NCBI GenBank assembly: GCA_022652485.1
Contig: JALCRK010000008.1
Coordinates: forward strand, 1 to 64,000
Source: Sphingobium sp.
GTDB lineage: Bacteria; Pseudomonadota; Alphaproteobacteria; Sphingomonadales; Sphingomonadaceae
DNA: 64,000 bases
Direction of reading: 5' to 3'
Positions within the stretch are counted from its first letter, which is position 1; the number at the start of each line of letters is the position of its first letter. The notes beneath the pieces are model-generated. The model had not been told where the DNA came from. It searched no databases and was given only the letters and a program-made list of their open reading frames with translations. Below are positions 53,587 through 62,497 of the stretch, piece by piece. The translations under genes and the position numbers were made by a program.

Positions 53587-54174
53587 TCAGGCGCGGGGCG
53601 CACGGCCGATCAATGGCTCGTGCGCCTCATAGCGCTCCATCGCATCAATGAGCGCGGGCAGGCTGGCGCGCGCGATCAGGATCCCCGCGTGCTGCGAGCG
53701 GATGAAGCCGCACTCCGTCATATGGCGGTAAAAGGCAAGCAGCGGATCGTAGAATCCTTCCACATTGAGCACGCCAACGGGTTTGGCATGATAGCCCAGT
53801 TGCGCCCAGCTCACCGCCTCCCACAGCTCGTCCATCGTTCCGACGCCGCCGGGCAGGGTGAGGAAGCCATCGGAGAGGCTGGTGAACAGCGCCTTGCGGC
53901 TGTGCATATCCGGCACGACATGCAGCTCAGTCAGGCCGCGATGCGCGAGTTCGGCATGGACCAGCGCCTCCGGGATCACGCCGATCACTTCGCCACCTGC
54001 ACTTAAAGCGCCGTCCGCCACCGCGCCCATCATGCCTACGCACCCACCGCCATAGACGATGGCAATGCCCCAGCGAGCGAGCTGCGCGCCCACATCGCGC
54101 GCGCAAGCCATGAACGCGGGATCAGTTCCTTCCGAGGAACCGCAATAGACGGCCAGGCGCTTCAGTTTTCGCAT
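53587..54174 (-). CDS. LOG-family (TIGR00730) phosphoribohydrolase-like protein
   Basis: This 195-residue Rossmann protein has the family motif LPGGVGTMDELWEAVSWAQLG (about 105-125) and the N-terminal VYCGSSEGTDPAF. Plant homologues (LOG) release cytokinins from their nucleotides; bacterial ones act on AMP-like nucleotides, often with unknown purpose. It begins 1 base after crtI and so shares that gene's transcript. Confidence 0.9.
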   Translation of the reverse strand: MRKLKRLAVYCGSSEGTDPAFMACARDVGAQLARWGIAIVYGGGCVGMMGAVADGALSAGGEVIGVIPEALVHAELAHRGLTELHVVPDMHSRKALFTSLSDGFLTLPGGVGTMDELWEAVSWAQLGYHAKPVGVLNVEGFYDPLLAFYRHMTECGFIRSQHAGILIARASLPALIDAMERYEAHEPLIGRAPRA

Positions 54175-54175
54175 G

Positions 54176-55678
54176 TCATCCTTCCAGCATCAGCCCGGCG
54201 GTGAGCTTGGCACCCGCGAGGACATAAGGTACGCCCGCGCCGGGATGCGTCCCCGCGCCGACGAGATAGAGGTTGCGGATCACGGCATCGCGGTTGTGCG
54301 GGCGCAGGCAAAGGCTCTGGCTGTTCACGGGCGCAAGCGAAAAAGCGCTGCCGAGATGCGCGCGCATGTCGCCCGCGAAATCGGACGGGGCAACATGATG
54401 CCGCGTAATGATACGGGCGCGAATGTCCGGAATCAGGCGGCGCTCGATCTCGTTGAGGATGCGATCCGCATAGAGGGGCGCCATATGATCCCAGTCGATC
54501 GGCAGCTTGCCCAGGTGCGGCACCGGCGCGAGCGCGCTGAACACGGAGCACCCCTCCGGCGCAAGGCCGGGGTCGGTCACGCTCGGATGATAGAGGAAGA
54601 TCATCTGGTCGGCGGGCAGCACGCCATGCTGAAAGATGTCGGTCAGCAGCCCTTCGTAACGCGGACCCAAAAGGAGGCTGCGGTGTGGAATACCGGGCCA
54701 TGTGCCGCGAATGCCGAAATGGAGCGCAAACAGCGCCGGTGACCATTGCTTGCGCGCGAGCTTCTCGGCATGGCCGCGCCCCCGCGGATGCTGGCCGAGC
54801 AGATCGCGATAGCTGTGCATGAGGTCGGCATTGCTGGCGATGACATCCGCATCGCCGCGCCAGCCCCCCTGCGTGACGACCCCGGTCGCCCTGTCTCCGA
54901 TCATCTCGATGCGCGCGACCGGATCACCTAGCCGGATCGCGCCGCCCAGCCGTTCGAACAGGGCCACCAGCGCTCCTACCATCCGGTTGAGGCCACCCTT
55001 GGGATGCCAGAGGCCGGTGTCGTGCTCCAGCCGGTGCCGCCAGCCGTGCAGCGCGTTGGCCTCCAGCGGGTTGCCGCCGGCGAGCAGGCTTTCGAACGAG
55101 AATGCCTGCCGCAATTTGTCCTGGCCGACCTGGCTCGACACCATGTTATAGAGGGAACGCCAGCCCTGATGCTGGAGGAGGGTCGGCACGGCCTTCAGCA
55201 TCGCGCGCATGTCTGAAAATTCCTGCTGCGCGAGGCCACCCAGCCCTTCTCGCAGCGCCTCTCCTCCAAGATCGAGCAGACGTTGCCAGCCGGGGAGATC
55301 CCGTCCATCCATGCGGGCAACCTCCTGCCGCATCAGCGCATCGTCCGCGAGCAGATCCATCGCGCTGCCATCGGCCCAGCTCAGCCGCCACAGCGGGGAA
55401 ACCGGCTCCAGCGTCACGTCCCGCGCCATATCCTGCCCGGAGAGCCGCCACAGCTCGGCGAAGCTGTCGGGATCGGTGATGGCGACCGGCCCGGCATCGA
55501 AGATAAACCCCTCGCGTATGCTCCACGCGGCGCAGCCACCTGGCTTCTCCCGCGCTTCGAGGAGCGTCGTCGCCACGCCCGCCGATTGCAACCGCACGGC
55601 GAGTGCCAGCCCGCCTAGCCCCGCGCCGATCACGATGGCCCTTTTGCCTTCCCGCTGGTGATCCGCTGGAGGCGTCAT
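54176..55678 (-). CDS. crtI: phytoene desaturase (CrtI family)
   Basis: This 500-residue FAD enzyme introduces double bonds into phytoene on the way to coloured carotenoids. The N-terminal dinucleotide motif is VIGAGLGGLALAVRLQSAG, and the C-terminal CrtI signature reads NLYLVGAGTHPGAGVPYVLAGAKL. The frame is open 64 codons upstream, but the ATG at 55676-55678 starts just before the FAD motif. No crtB, crtE or crtY lies nearby, so the remaining pathway must be elsewhere. It is divergent from dmeF and followed at once by the LOG gene. Confidence 0.93.
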   Translation of the reverse strand: MTPPADHQREGKRAIVIGAGLGGLALAVRLQSAGVATTLLEAREKPGGCAAWSIREGFIFDAGPVAITDPDSFAELWRLSGQDMARDVTLEPVSPLWRLSWADGSAMDLLADDALMRQEVARMDGRDLPGWQRLLDLGGEALREGLGGLAQQEFSDMRAMLKAVPTLLQHQGWRSLYNMVSSQVGQDKLRQAFSFESLLAGGNPLEANALHGWRHRLEHDTGLWHPKGGLNRMVGALVALFERLGGAIRLGDPVARIEMIGDRATGVVTQGGWRGDADVIASNADLMHSYRDLLGQHPRGRGHAEKLARKQWSPALFALHFGIRGTWPGIPHRSLLLGPRYEGLLTDIFQHGVLPADQMIFLYHPSVTDPGLAPEGCSVFSALAPVPHLGKLPIDWDHMAPLYADRILNEIERRLIPDIRARIITRHHVAPSDFAGDMRAHLGSAFSLAPVNSQSLCLRPHNRDAVIRNLYLVGAGTHPGAGVPYVLAGAKLTAGLMLEG

Positions 55679-55794
55679 GCGCGCGTTGAGATGAACTTCG
55701 GCAGCATCGGCGCTCTTATGCGCATGGGCAGGCAAGGAAACAAGCCCGCATGACAGATTGACGTCAAAGCGGCGTAAGGCGTAGGCAGGAGGGC

Positions 55795-56739
55795 ATGAGC
55801 ACCGCGCCCCATGAGCACAGCCATTATTACGATCATATCTACCTGCCCGAAACGCACGACCGCAACGCACGGCGCACGCACTGGGTGATCGGCCTCACCA
55901 CGCTGACGATGGTGGTGGAGATCGTCGCGGGCTGGCTCACCGGCTCTATGGCCTTGCTGGCGGACGGGTTTCACATGGCGACCCATGCGGGCGCGCTGGC
56001 GATCGCGGGCCTCGCTTATGCCTTCGCGCGCCGCCACGCGCGCAATGCCCGCTTCACCTTCGGCACCGGCAAGGTGGGCGATCTTGCCGGGTTCACCTCG
56101 GCGATCCTGCTGGGGGTGGCGGCGCTGGGCATTGCAATCGAGTCCGGTTCGCGGCTGATCGCGCTGCACAAGATCGATTTTTCGAGCGCCATACTGGTCG
56201 CTGTGATCGGGCTGGGGGTCAATCTCGTGAGCGCGTTCATGCTGATGGAGCGCGGGCATCATCATGGTCATGACCATCACGCTCATGGCCACGATCATCA
56301 TGGACATGGTGAGGGCCACCGGCACGGCCATGCCGATACCAATCTGCGCGCGGCCTATCTGCATGTGCTGGCCGACGCGTTAACATCTGTCGCGGCAATC
56401 GCGGCGCTGCTCGCCGGGCGCTATCTTGGATGGCTGTGGCTCGATCCCCTGATCGGCGTTGCCGGCGCGGTCATCATCGCGCGCTGGGCCTGGGCGCTGA
56501 TGCGCGACGCCGCCGAAATATTGCTCGACACCGCCGAACCAGAACAGGCGGCCGCGATCCAGCGGATCGCGAATGAAGCAGGCGCCACCATCGCCGATCT
56601 GCACGTCTGGCGCCTCGGCCCCCACGCCAACGCGGCCATCGTCAGCCTCAAGGGGGAGACCGGCGACCTCCATAGAATCAGGCAGGCGCTGCATGCGCTG
56701 CCCCACTTCGTGCATGTCACCGTGGAACGCCTGACTTGA
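55795..56739 (+). CDS. dmeF: DmeF-type cation diffusion facilitator (divalent metal exporter)
   Basis: This 314-residue CDF transporter has six membrane segments. Helix 2 carries LLADGFHMATHAGALAIAGLAYAFARRHA, the HxxxH variant typical of DmeF rather than the HxxxD of CzcD. Helix 5 has HVLADALTSV (HxxxD). The cytoplasmic loop (about 155-185) is packed with His for metal capture, and the C-terminal domain is ferredoxin-like. It probably exports Co2+, Ni2+ or Zn2+ in exchange for protons. GGAGGG precedes the ATG. TTGACGTCAA (55758-55767), a perfect palindrome, lies in the divergent gap with crtI. Confidence 0.85.
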   Translation: MSTAPHEHSHYYDHIYLPETHDRNARRTHWVIGLTTLTMVVEIVAGWLTGSMALLADGFHMATHAGALAIAGLAYAFARRHARNARFTFGTGKVGDLAGFTSAILLGVAALGIAIESGSRLIALHKIDFSSAILVAVIGLGVNLVSAFMLMERGHHHGHDHHAHGHDHHGHGEGHRHGHADTNLRAAYLHVLADALTSVAAIAALLAGRYLGWLWLDPLIGVAGAVIIARWAWALMRDAAEILLDTAEPEQAAAIQRIANEAGATIADLHVWRLGPHANAAIVSLKGETGDLHRIRQALHALPHFVHVTVERLT

Positions 56740-56819
56740 CTTACCAGACCGATTAAGGACGTTCTCCAAGGAACAATTAGTCTAACTCGCTCATTATCCT
56801 TCCTGTCGGGAGTGAATAA

Positions 56820-57671
56820 ATGCGTCGCAGACTGGAAATATATGTTTTCTCGGCTGCATTTTGCGTGATGAGCTTCGCCAGTCCTGCGCGAGCGCAGGAC
56901 AGCGGCAATGACGACAATGAGTTGACCATCGGCGTCGGGGCGGCCGCGATCCCCACCTATGACGGTTCCGACGATCATGTCGTCACGCCGGGCGCGATCG
57001 TCCGGGGCAAGATCTCCGGCTATTCCTTCTTCACGCGCGGCACGAGTCTCTATCTGGACGTGATCCGCAAGAGGGAGTCGTCGTCTTCCGGCGTCGATGT
57101 AAGCTTTGGGCCGCTCGCCACGGTGCGCCTCACCCGCACCCGCAGCATCAAGGATCCGCAGGTCAATGCGCTGGGCAAGCTCGATACCGCAGTGGAAGTG
57201 GGCGGCTGGGGCGAGATCGGCAAGACCGGCATATTCACCGGCGGCTATGACTCGCTCTCGTTCCGGGTCGCATACGGGCACGATGTCACGGGTGTGCACA
57301 AAAGTTATCTCATCAAGCCATCGCTCGAATACGGCGCCCCGCTCTCGCCCACTACCTTCGTCGGCGTGTCGCTCTCGGCAGATTATGTCGGCAAGGGCTT
57401 TGGCCATTATTATGATGTCGACCTCGCAGGCAGCCAGGCGAGCGGTCTTGGCGTCTATGGCGCGGCAGGCGACAGAGCGGGCTTCGCGAAACTCAGCCTC
57501 GGTATCGTCGGCGCGAAGTCCCTGTCAGGCGACCTGCGCAAGGGCTGGGCGGTGTTCGCGCTTGGCGGCTATGGCCGCCTGCTTGGCCGATACGCTGATT
57601 CCCCGCTGGTGAAGGACGCGGGCAACCGCAACCAGTGGCTGGGCGGACTGGGCGTCGCCTATACGTTCTAG
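56820..57671 (+). CDS. MipA/OmpV-family outer-membrane protein
   Basis: This 283-residue protein has a signal peptide (cleavage likely after SPARA, about residue 25) and alternating beta strands ending in GGLGVAYTF with a C-terminal Phe, as in outer-membrane barrels. ELTIGVGAAAIPTYDGSDDHVVTPG is typical of the MipA/OmpV family, whose best-studied member scaffolds murein enzymes. The role here is unassigned. Its stop is 7 bases from the convergent nhaA stop. Confidence 0.85.
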   Translation: MRRRLEIYVFSAAFCVMSFASPARAQDSGNDDNELTIGVGAAAIPTYDGSDDHVVTPGAIVRGKISGYSFFTRGTSLYLDVIRKRESSSSGVDVSFGPLATVRLTRTRSIKDPQVNALGKLDTAVEVGGWGEIGKTGIFTGGYDSLSFRVAYGHDVTGVHKSYLIKPSLEYGAPLSPTTFVGVSLSADYVGKGFGHYYDVDLAGSQASGLGVYGAAGDRAGFAKLSLGIVGAKSLSGDLRKGWAVFALGGYGRLLGRYADSPLVKDAGNRNQWLGGLGVAYTF

Positions 57672-57678
57672 GCTCGGA

Positions 57679-58917
57679 TCAGCCCGCCACGTCGCCGTCC
57701 AGATCGATCTCGCCGGATTGTTCGGCCTCAATTTCCACATGGTGCGGGTGGAGGGGCGCCAGACGCAGCACCGCATATCCCAGCAGCGCCGAAAGCAGAG
57801 ACCCCGCCAATATGCCCGCTTTCGCTTCCTCGATCAGTTCGACACGACCGGGAAACGCGAGCGCACCGATGAACAGGCTCATCGTGAAACCGATTCCGCA
57901 GAGCAGCGAGAGGCCATAGATCTGCGTCCAGGTTGCGCCGCGCGGCATCTGCGCGATCCGGAAGCGCACACACAGCCAGATGCTGCTGAATATTCCCGCC
58001 TGCTTGCCCAGCGCCAATCCTGCCGCCACGGCAAGCGGCAGCGGAGAGAGCAGCGCCTCAAGGCCCAGCCCGCGCAAATCGACGCCCGCATTGGCGAAAC
58101 CAAATAAAGGCACGATCACATAGGCGCTCCAGGGATGTAGCCCGTGCTCCAGCCGGTGCAGCGGGCTATCCACCGCGTCAGGCGCGCCCGGCGTGACCCG
58201 GATCGGAATCATGATGGCGGTCAATACGCCCGCGATGGTCGGGTGCACGCCGGAAACCAGCACCGCAGCCCAGAGGGCGCACGCGAGCATCAAATAGACC
58301 GCGAGGCTTTTCACCCCAAGCCGGTTCAGCAGCGCCATCACGCCGAGAACCGCCACGCCTGCTCCCACCGCGCCCCAGTGCAGCGCGCCGGTGTAGAACA
58401 AGGCGATGATCACAACCGCACCGATATCGTCGACGATGGCGATGGTCATCAGCAGCAGTTTGAGCGCGGTGGGCGCGCGCGAACCGAGCAGGGCCATGAT
58501 GCCGAGCGCAAAAGCGATGTCCGTCGCCGCCGGTATCGCCCAGCCACGCGCGAGGCCGGGGGTGGCGCCCGCTATCCCCAGATACACCAGAGCGGGGATC
58601 GCCATGCCCGCCGCCGCCGCAATGACGGGCAGGATCCGTCGGCGAGTATCAGACAGGCGCCCATCCAGGCATTCGCGTTTGATCTCCAGGCCGACGAGCA
58701 GGAAAAACACCGACATCAACCCATCGTTGATGCCATGATGGACCGTCATCCCCCCGCCGATCCGGGTATCGAGGAGCCGCTGATAAAACGCTGCGCCCTG
58801 CTCCCCGGAGTTAACGAGCACCAGGGCCAGCACTGCCGCACCGATCAGCAACAGCCCGCTTCTCGCCTCGCCGGTGAGGAGGTCGCGCAGCACGGATGGG
58901 GGAGATTTCAAGCGCAC
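57679..58917 (-). CDS. nhaA: Na+/H+ antiporter NhaA
   Basis: This 412-residue inner-membrane antiporter has about 12 helices. The ion-site residues are present: the Asp in GWAIPAATDIAFALGIMALLG and the Asp pair in IAIVDDIGAVVIIALFYTG (equivalent to E. coli D133 and D163/D164). It exports Na+ in exchange for protons for pH and salt balance. It reads divergently from the NfrB-like gene, across a gap that holds a perfect inverted repeat. Confidence 0.95.
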   Translation of the reverse strand: MRLKSPPSVLRDLLTGEARSGLLLIGAAVLALVLVNSGEQGAAFYQRLLDTRIGGGMTVHHGINDGLMSVFFLLVGLEIKRECLDGRLSDTRRRILPVIAAAAGMAIPALVYLGIAGATPGLARGWAIPAATDIAFALGIMALLGSRAPTALKLLLMTIAIVDDIGAVVIIALFYTGALHWGAVGAGVAVLGVMALLNRLGVKSLAVYLMLACALWAAVLVSGVHPTIAGVLTAIMIPIRVTPGAPDAVDSPLHRLEHGLHPWSAYVIVPLFGFANAGVDLRGLGLEALLSPLPLAVAAGLALGKQAGIFSSIWLCVRFRIAQMPRGATWTQIYGLSLLCGIGFTMSLFIGALAFPGRVELIEEAKAGILAGSLLSALLGYAVLRLAPLHPHHVEIEAEQSGEIDLDGDVAG

Positions 58918-58949
58918 CGCCGGATTCTAGCCGTCCAAAAATACAACGT

Positions 58950-58971
58950 CAAATGGACCTAAATCCATTTG
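58950..58971. promoter_or_regulatory. perfect inverted repeat in the nhaA/glycosyltransferase gap
   Basis: CAAATGGA (58950-58957), six bases and TCCATTTG (58964-58971) form an exact 8-base inverted repeat, in a locally AT-rich stretch 33 bases from the nhaA start and about 83 from the glycosyltransferase start. The size and symmetry suit a dimeric regulator. No regulator gene is adjacent. Confidence 0.4.
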
Positions 58972-59053
58972 GCCCCCGTTCCGGACCTGCCTATCCTTTC
59001 ATTTGCCGAATCGTAGTGCTCAAGGAAGCAATATTCCATGCAAGGGGGCGTGC

Positions 59054-60463
59054 TTGGAATTTTGGGGAAACATTGCGGGCTTAGGGTCTGCGCTACAGTA
59101 TGAATTTCTTCTGTTTGCACTTGCCGGTCTTCTGATCGGCGGGATAGATGACTTTTTCTTTGACGGAATTTTCCTTGCCCGAACGGCATGGCGGAAGATG
59201 TTCATCTATTCGCGACATGAACGGATGAACGGCGATAGCCTGCCGCCCTCCGCGCGGCCCGGCCCGATCGCGATCTTCATTCCCGCCTGGCACGAGGCCG
59301 CCGTGATCCGCCCCATGCTGGACACCTGCCTTGCGCGCTGGGGTAAGGGAAATTTCAGAATCTTCGTCGGAGTCTATCCCAATGATCCCGAAACGATCCG
59401 GGAGGCGAGCGCGGTGGCGGAGGCCGACGCACGCGTCCGCGTCGTCATCCTCCCCCATGACGGCGGCACGACCAAGGCCGACTGCCTCAATCATATATGG
59501 CGCGCAATGACCCAGTTCGAGGCGATCCACGGGCGGCACTTCAAGGCCATCGTGCTGCACGACGCGGAAGATGTCGTCCACGCCGACGAAATCCGCCTGT
59601 TTGACGCGATGATTGACCGCTTCGACATGGTGCAGCTGCCAGTGATGCCGCTAATCTCGCCACGCTCGCGCTGGGTTGCGGGACATTATGCCGATGAATT
59701 TGCCGAGGCGCACGGCAAGCACCTCGCAATGCGCGAGGCAATCGGCGCGGCGGTGCCGTCCGCCGGGGTGGGCTGCGCGTTCGCGCGTGACATGATCGGC
59801 GCGATTGCTCGGGAGCGCGGTGGCGCGCCCTTCGACGCCGATTCCCTCACCGAGGATTATGAAATCGGCCTGCGCATCGCCGAGAGGAAAGGCCGCACCG
59901 CATTCGTCTCCATGCGCGACGCGTCCGGCCAGTTGATCTGCGTGCGCGAACATTTCCCCGAGACCCTGCACGATGCGGTGCGGCAGAAGGCGCGCTGGCT
60001 GGCGGGCATATCGCTCTCAGGCTGGGACCGACTCGGCTGGGCGGGCTCATGGCGCGAACGCTGGATGCGGCTGCATGACCGGCGCACCAGCCTTTCGGCC
60101 CTGGTGCTGTTCGCCGCCTATTGCGCGACCATCGGCTATGGTATTGCGCTGGTACTGGCACAATTGGGGCTGGAGCCCGTGCGTCCCATGCCGCACTGGC
60201 TGGAAACGGCGCTCCTCATCACCGCGTTCCTGATGCTGTGGCGGCTTATCTTCCGCGCCTACTGGACGACGAAATTTTACGGCTGGCGCGAGGGGATACG
60301 CGCCATCCCCCGTGTAATCGTCTGCAATCTGGTCGCGATGATCGCGGCGCGAAAGGCGATGACGAGCTATATCAAGCAACTGCGGAGCGGCCATGTTGTC
60401 TGGGAAAAGACCGCCCACCGCTTCCCCGGAAAGGCCGATCTGCATGACGGCACCCCGGCCTGA
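59054..60463 (+). CDS. NfrB-like processive family-2 glycosyltransferase
   Basis: This roughly 469-residue inner-membrane protein has an N-terminal membrane helix (about 12-35), a cytosolic GT2 domain and two or three C-terminal helices (about 350-420). The processive GT2 set is present: FIPAWHE entry motif, LHDAEDVVH (DxD equivalent), SLTEDYEIGLRI (TED) and RQKARW (QxxRW). It resembles the GT half of NfrB, which in E. coli makes the phage N4 receptor glycan, but lacks NfrB's C-terminal c-di-GMP-binding MshEN domain. The best start is TTG at 59054, with AAGGGGG 5 bases before it. The stop overlaps the next gene by 20 bases. Confidence 0.75.
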   Translation: MEFWGNIAGLGSALQYEFLLFALAGLLIGGIDDFFFDGIFLARTAWRKMFIYSRHERMNGDSLPPSARPGPIAIFIPAWHEAAVIRPMLDTCLARWGKGNFRIFVGVYPNDPETIREASAVAEADARVRVVILPHDGGTTKADCLNHIWRAMTQFEAIHGRHFKAIVLHDAEDVVHADEIRLFDAMIDRFDMVQLPVMPLISPRSRWVAGHYADEFAEAHGKHLAMREAIGAAVPSAGVGCAFARDMIGAIARERGGAPFDADSLTEDYEIGLRIAERKGRTAFVSMRDASGQLICVREHFPETLHDAVRQKARWLAGISLSGWDRLGWAGSWRERWMRLHDRRTSLSALVLFAAYCATIGYGIALVLAQLGLEPVRPMPHWLETALLITAFLMLWRLIFRAYWTTKFYGWREGIRAIPRVIVCNLVAMIAARKAMTSYIKQLRSGHVVWEKTAHRFPGKADLHDGTPA

Positions 60464-61529
60464 GCCCGCGCGACCCCGCAGAGGGCAGCCGCTGCGTTTC
60501 CTCGCGGTGGTGCTGGCGCTCTGGGCGAGCAGCCGTCTCGTGGTGGCGTCCGCGTGGCTCGAAAGCCCCAAGGCGGCAGCAATCGCCGCATCCTTGACAA
60601 TCCAGAACCAGAAAATGCCCATCCCGCCACGTGCCTATGCCAATTCCGGCGCAGTGCTTCAAAATCCGTCCCGATGGGCCGCGCGGATCGAACAGGCGCC
60701 CATAGCACACACCCGTGCTCTCTGGGCGCCACAGATCGATCGCGCGCCGGTGTTCCACCGCGAGACAAGGCAGACCGCGCTCGCAGTCGCCCAAGCTCCT
60801 GACGCTGCCGCACTCGCAGACGCCGCGCCGGCTCTTGCCGCCCCCGCCTCCCTCCCCGCACCCGGTGCCGCCCCTCCCCGCGCACGACGCTGGAGCGGGA
60901 GCGCGTGGCTGTTCTGGCGCGAAAATGGCGGCGGCGCGGCGCTGAGCCAAGGCCAACTCGGCGGGCCTCAGGCCGGGCTTCGGATTGAACGCCGTCTTTT
61001 GGCGATCGGCGCGAAAGCCATGCCCGTGCTGTTCTACGGACGTGCCACCGCTGCGCTCAAGACGCCGCATCAAGGCGAGGCCGCGCTCGGGGTCGCCCTG
61101 AGACCTGCCTCGGGCCGAATGCCGCTCACCATCGGCATCGAACGGCGGTTCGCGCTCGATCGCACGGGCCGCAACGCCTTCGCGCTGCTGATGGCGAGCG
61201 GCCTCAACCCAACCCGCATCCGCGGACCGCTGATGGCGGAAGGCTATGCCCAGGCTGGAATGGTCGGCCTTTCACGACGGGACATGTTCGCCGACGGGCG
61301 CATTGCACTGTCCGTTCCTCTCGACAAGGCGGCACGGACCCGCGGGGGAATGAGCCTATCCGGGGGCGCGCAGCCCGGCGTTGCCCGACTCGACATCGGC
61401 CCGATGGTCGAGGCGCGGATGCCTATAGGTCCGCTCCAGACGCGCCTGGTGATGGAATGGCGTCAACGCGTGGCCGGGCGCGCGCGACCCGGCTCCGGCG
61501 TTTCGGTCACGCTAGCCAGCGATTTCTGA
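60444..61529 (+). CDS. putative outer-membrane barrel protein, NfrA C-terminus-like
   Basis: This 361-residue protein has an N-terminal hydrophobic signal/anchor (about 18-38, FLAVVLALWASSRLVVASA), an Ala/Pro-rich linker (about 105-150) and a region of alternating strands to the end (VTLASDF with terminal Phe), as in outer-membrane barrels. It overlaps the end of the NfrB-like gene by 20 bases, so the two should act together. By analogy with NfrA it may form the export pore for the glycan, but the large TPR part of NfrA is missing. Weak similarity, judged by eye. Confidence 0.55.
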   Translation: MTAPRPEPARPRRGQPLRFLAVVLALWASSRLVVASAWLESPKAAAIAASLTIQNQKMPIPPRAYANSGAVLQNPSRWAARIEQAPIAHTRALWAPQIDRAPVFHRETRQTALAVAQAPDAAALADAAPALAAPASLPAPGAAPPRARRWSGSAWLFWRENGGGAALSQGQLGGPQAGLRIERRLLAIGAKAMPVLFYGRATAALKTPHQGEAALGVALRPASGRMPLTIGIERRFALDRTGRNAFALLMASGLNPTRIRGPLMAEGYAQAGMVGLSRRDMFADGRIALSVPLDKAARTRGGMSLSGGAQPGVARLDIGPMVEARMPIGPLQTRLVMEWRQRVAGRARPGSGVSVTLASDF

Positions 61530-61582
61530 AACCGCGCGGGAAACGGGTTCCGTTACCTGCGATTTCCGGTAAATGCTAAGGC

Positions 61583-62497
61583 ATGGATCTTTACCTGCCC
61601 ATTGCCAATCTGCCAGTGAACATGCTGGTAATCATCGGCCTGGGCGGGATTGTGGGCCTGCTCTCCGGCATGTTCGGCGTCGGCGGGGGGTTTTTGACCA
61701 CGCCGCTGTTGATTTTCTATGGCATTCCACCCACCGTGGCCGCGGCTTCGGCGACAACGCAGGTGACCGGCGCCAGCGTCTCGGGTGTGTTCGCGCATCT
61801 TTCGCGCGGCACGGTCGATCTGCGCATGGGCACGGTGCTGGTCGTGGGCGGAGTGCTGGGCGCGGTCCTTGGCGCGGGCCTGCTCGATCTGCTCGAAGCG
61901 ATCGGCCAGACCGATACCGTGATTGGCCTGCTTTATGTGATATTGCTCGGATCGATCGGTGGGCTGATGGCCTGGGAGTCGGTGCAGTCACTGGTGCGCC
62001 GCAAGCGCGGCGTTGCGGCACCAGCGAGCAAGCGGCGACATCATCCGCTGGTCGCGGCGTTACCGATGCGCTGGCGCTTCTACAAGTCTGGCCTCTATAT
62101 TTCCCCGCTCGCGCCGCTGTTGCTTGGTGTGCTCACCGGCATCCTGACGATGCTGCTCGGCGTGGGCGGTGGGTTCATCATGGTCCCCGCGATGATCTAC
62201 CTCCTCGGCATGTCGACGCAAGTGGTGGTCGGCACTTCGCTGTTCCAGATCCTGTTCGTGACAATGGCCTCGACACTGGTCCACAGCCTCACCACCAAGG
62301 CGGTCGATCTGGTGCTCGCGATCCTGCTGCTGATCGGCAGCGTGACCGGGGCTCAGCTCGGCACTCGCATATCCCGCAAGGCTCGCCCAGAATATCTGCG
62401 CATGATCCTAGCCTTCATCGTGCTCGTGGTGGCGATCCGCATGGCGCTGGGGCTGGGCTGGCGCCCGGATGAAATCTACACGATCGAGGCGGGATGA
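61583..62497 (+). CDS. TauE/SafE-family sulfite/sulfonate exporter
   Basis: This 304-residue membrane protein has about eight helices in two repeats. Each repeat starts with the family's glycine motif: LSGMFGVGGGFLTTPLLIF (about 28-46) and LTMLLGVGGGFIMVPAMIY (about 188-206). Such proteins export sulfite, sulfoacetate or related organosulfur compounds. It overlaps the TIGR02186 gene by 4 bases, a constant partnership that suggests a common complex. Confidence 0.9.
   Translation: MDLYLPIANLPVNMLVIIGLGGIVGLLSGMFGVGGGFLTTPLLIFYGIPPTVAAASATTQVTGASVSGVFAHLSRGTVDLRMGTVLVVGGVLGAVLGAGLLDLLEAIGQTDTVIGLLYVILLGSIGGLMAWESVQSLVRRKRGVAAPASKRRHHPLVAALPMRWRFYKSGLYISPLAPLLLGVLTGILTMLLGVGGGFIMVPAMIYLLGMSTQVVVGTSLFQILFVTMASTLVHSLTTKAVDLVLAILLLIGSVTGAQLGTRISRKARPEYLRMILAFIVLVVAIRMALGLGWRPDEIYTIEAG

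Noticed and set aside
56250..56350. His-codon run suspected to be a repeat element or artefact
   Set aside because: It encodes the metal-binding loop between helices 4 and 5 of the DmeF-type transporter.
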